Positions 62,373 through 64,000 of a stretch of 64,000 nt of DNA are shown here, piece after piece. The stretch comes from Mycoplasma iguanae (lineage in GTDB: Bacteria > Bacillota_I > Bacilli_A > Mycoplasmatales > Metamycoplasmataceae): assembly GCF_024722375.1 (NCBI RefSeq), contig NZ_CP102734.1, positions 124,001 through 188,000 on the forward strand, read 5' to 3'. The position numbers were made by a program, and so were the translations under genes. The notes under the pieces were generated by a model. The model saw only the letters and a program-made list of their open reading frames with translations. It did not search any database and was not told the DNA's origin. Each line of letters begins with the position of its first letter. Within the stretch, counting starts at the first letter, position 1.

Positions 62373-62843
62373 ATGTCTAGAAAACACCAAGCACCCATTC
62401 GTAAAGTATTAGCAGATCCAATTTTTAACTCTGAATTAGTTACAAAATTAGTTAATACAATTATGTTAGATGGTAAAAAATCAATTGCACAAAATATTCT
62501 ATATTCTGCTTTTGAAATTGTCAAAGAAAAAACCGGAAGAGAACCATTAGAAGTTTTCCAAGAAGCGATTACTAACATTACTCCCCAACTTGAAATTCGT
62601 TCAAGAAGAGTTGGTGGAACAAACTACCAAGTACCTATGGAAGTTTCACAAAGAAGAAAACAAACATTATCATTAAGATGATTAGTAAATTATGCAAGAT
62701 TACGTTCAGAAAAAACAATGGATGTAAGATTAGCGCATGAAATTATTGATGCTTCAAATAAAACTGGTGCTTCAATCAAGAAAAAAGAGGATACTCATAA
62801 AATGGCAGAAGCTAACAGAGCCTTTGCACACTTTAGGTGATAG
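62373..62843 (+). CDS. rpsG: Ribosomal protein uS7
   Basis: 156 aa, the standard size, ending HFRW where the last Trp is UGA (62838-62840) directly before TAG; under the standard code the gene would be cut at 102 aa and at its natural end. Nucleates 30S head assembly. RBS AAAGGAA. fusA starts 3 bases later. Confidence 0.98.
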
Positions 62844-62846
62844 ACT

Positions 62847-64000
62847 ATGGCCAGAAAATATGATTTAAAAGATTACCGTAATATCGGAATCATGGCACAT
62901 ATTGATGCCGGAAAAACTACTACCACCGAAAGAATTCTTTACCACACAGGTAAAATTCATAAAATTGGTGAAACACATGATGGTGGATCACAAATGGACT
63001 GAATGGAGCAAGAAAAGGAAAGAGGTATTACAATCACTTCTGCTGCTACTTCAGCTTTTTGAAAAGATAAAAGAATTAATATTATTGATACTCCAGGACA
63101 CGTTGACTTTACAGTTGAAGTAGAACGTTCATTAAGAGTACTTGATGGTGCAGTTGCTGTTTTGGATGCCCAATCAGGAGTAGAACCTCAAACTGAAACT
63201 GTTTGGAGACAAGCAACAAACTACAGAGTTCCTCGAATTGTTTTTGTTAATAAAATGGATAAAGCTGGAGCTGATTTTGAAGCTTCAATTCGTTCAGTTA
63301 AAGATCGTTTAGGTGGAAATGCTGTAGCTATTCAATTAAATATTGGTGCAGAATCAGAATACAAAGGTTTAATTGATCTTGTTGAAATGAAAGCATTCGA
63401 ATATGATGGAAATGCTGATGAAACTGCAAAAGAAATCGAAATTCCTGCCCATTTAAAAGATAAAGCAGAATTAATGCGTTCTCAATTAGTGGAGGCTGTT
63501 GCTGATTTTGATGAAGAACTAATGATGGCGGTTTTAGATGGTCAAGAAGTTAGTGCAGAAACTTTAAGAGCTGCAGTTAGAAAAGCTACACTTACTTCAG
63601 AGTTTTTCCCTGTAGTATGTGGTACAGCTTTCAAAAACAAAGGTGTTAAAAAAATGATTGATGCTGTTGTTGATTATTTACCTTCACCGTTAGATGTACC
63701 TGCTATTAAAGGTTATTTACCAAATGAAGAAATGATTGAAATTCCTTCATCAGATGATTTTGAATTTTCAGCTTTAGCTTTCAAAATTATGAATGATCCT
63801 TATGTGGGAACATTAACTTTCTTTAGGGTTTATTCAGGTGTTCTTTCAAAAGGTTCATATGTTTTAAATTCAACCAAAGATAAAAAAGAACGTATCGGAA
63901 GAATTTTAGAAATGCATGCTAACTCACGTGAAGAAATTGATGAAGTTAGAGCAGGTGATATTGCTGCAGCTGTTGGTTTAAAAGATACAATTACTGGAGA
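62847..64000 (+). CDS. fusA: Elongation factor G (3' part beyond the window)
   Basis: 384 codons visible. G1 [25 protein letters not shown], with two UGA Trp codons in the switch region ([15 protein letters not shown] and SAFWKD). Translocates tRNA-mRNA on the ribosome. The RBS AGGTGA lies inside the rpsG end. The reading frame is open to the window edge. Confidence 0.97.

Noticed and set aside
62902-63123. ORF starting [12 protein letters not shown] inside fusA
   Set aside because: Out-of-frame shadow; the EF-G frame with GKTTTTER and UGA Trp codons is clearly the coding one.

Overview
The window is AT-rich DNA from a wall-less Mollicute, most likely a glycolytic mycoplasma of the hominis/synoviae branch (Mycoplasmopsis/Metamycoplasma type). 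The main evidence is that UGA must be read as Trp: almost every core gene (polC, nusA, infB, lon, clpB, atpA, rpsG, fusA) is intact only under genetic code 4, and rpsG ends with a UGA Trp codon directly before its UAG stop. A PolC replicase, lipobox lipoproteins, a CIRCE element and the lack of wall genes agree. The species is not determined. Coordinates below merge reading frames across UGA codons.

Layout. 1-8980: tail of an unknown gene, polC, then the rimP-nusA-ylxR-infB-rbfA operon. 9043-14064: a solute-binding lipoprotein divergent from an ABC ATPase and two permeases. 14123-18303: tpx, tRNA-Trp, ychF, azoR, tRNA-Gly, pfkA and tRNA-Ser, all on the minus strand. 18364-20394: mgtE with a single-TM diadenylate cyclase. 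20559-26341: a seven-cistron minus-strand operon that ends in PTS ulaC-ulaB-ulaA and transketolase, divergent from an RpiR-type regulator, with two similar palindromes between them. 27312-28538: a broken, possibly phase-variable restriction specificity (S) gene with two nearly identical recognition domains. 28818-30706: rplU, rpmA, obg. 30903-34295: a very large repeat-containing lipoprotein. 34358-34508: a candidate structured ncRNA. 34631-35369: eight tRNA genes. 35480-38143: two unknown genes, acpP, and a minimal dprA. 38218-42231: nucleoside salvage (deoD, pdp, deoC, upp) plus a membrane protein. 42299-46945: lon and CIRCE-controlled clpB. 47221-54145: complete F1Fo ATP synthase operon. 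54221-61691: rbgA, tdk, a lipoprotein, a 32-residue basic ORF, pyk, yigZ, rluD and a membrane protein with a C-terminal Rho_N/SAP-like segment. 61934-64000: rpsL, rpsG, fusA (cut by the window edge).

How the genes fit together. Energy metabolism is fermentative: sugar import (ABC and PTS), transketolase, PfkA and pyruvate kinase, with ATP synthase. Nucleosides are scavenged by phosphorolysis, the deoxyribose phosphate being split by DeoC. The most unusual parts are the accessory segment 24826-28538 (unknown small membrane proteins, a decayed zinc peptidase, the S gene) and the ncRNA next to the tRNA cluster. Several genes have a TATAAT box so close to the ATG that their mRNAs are probably leaderless.
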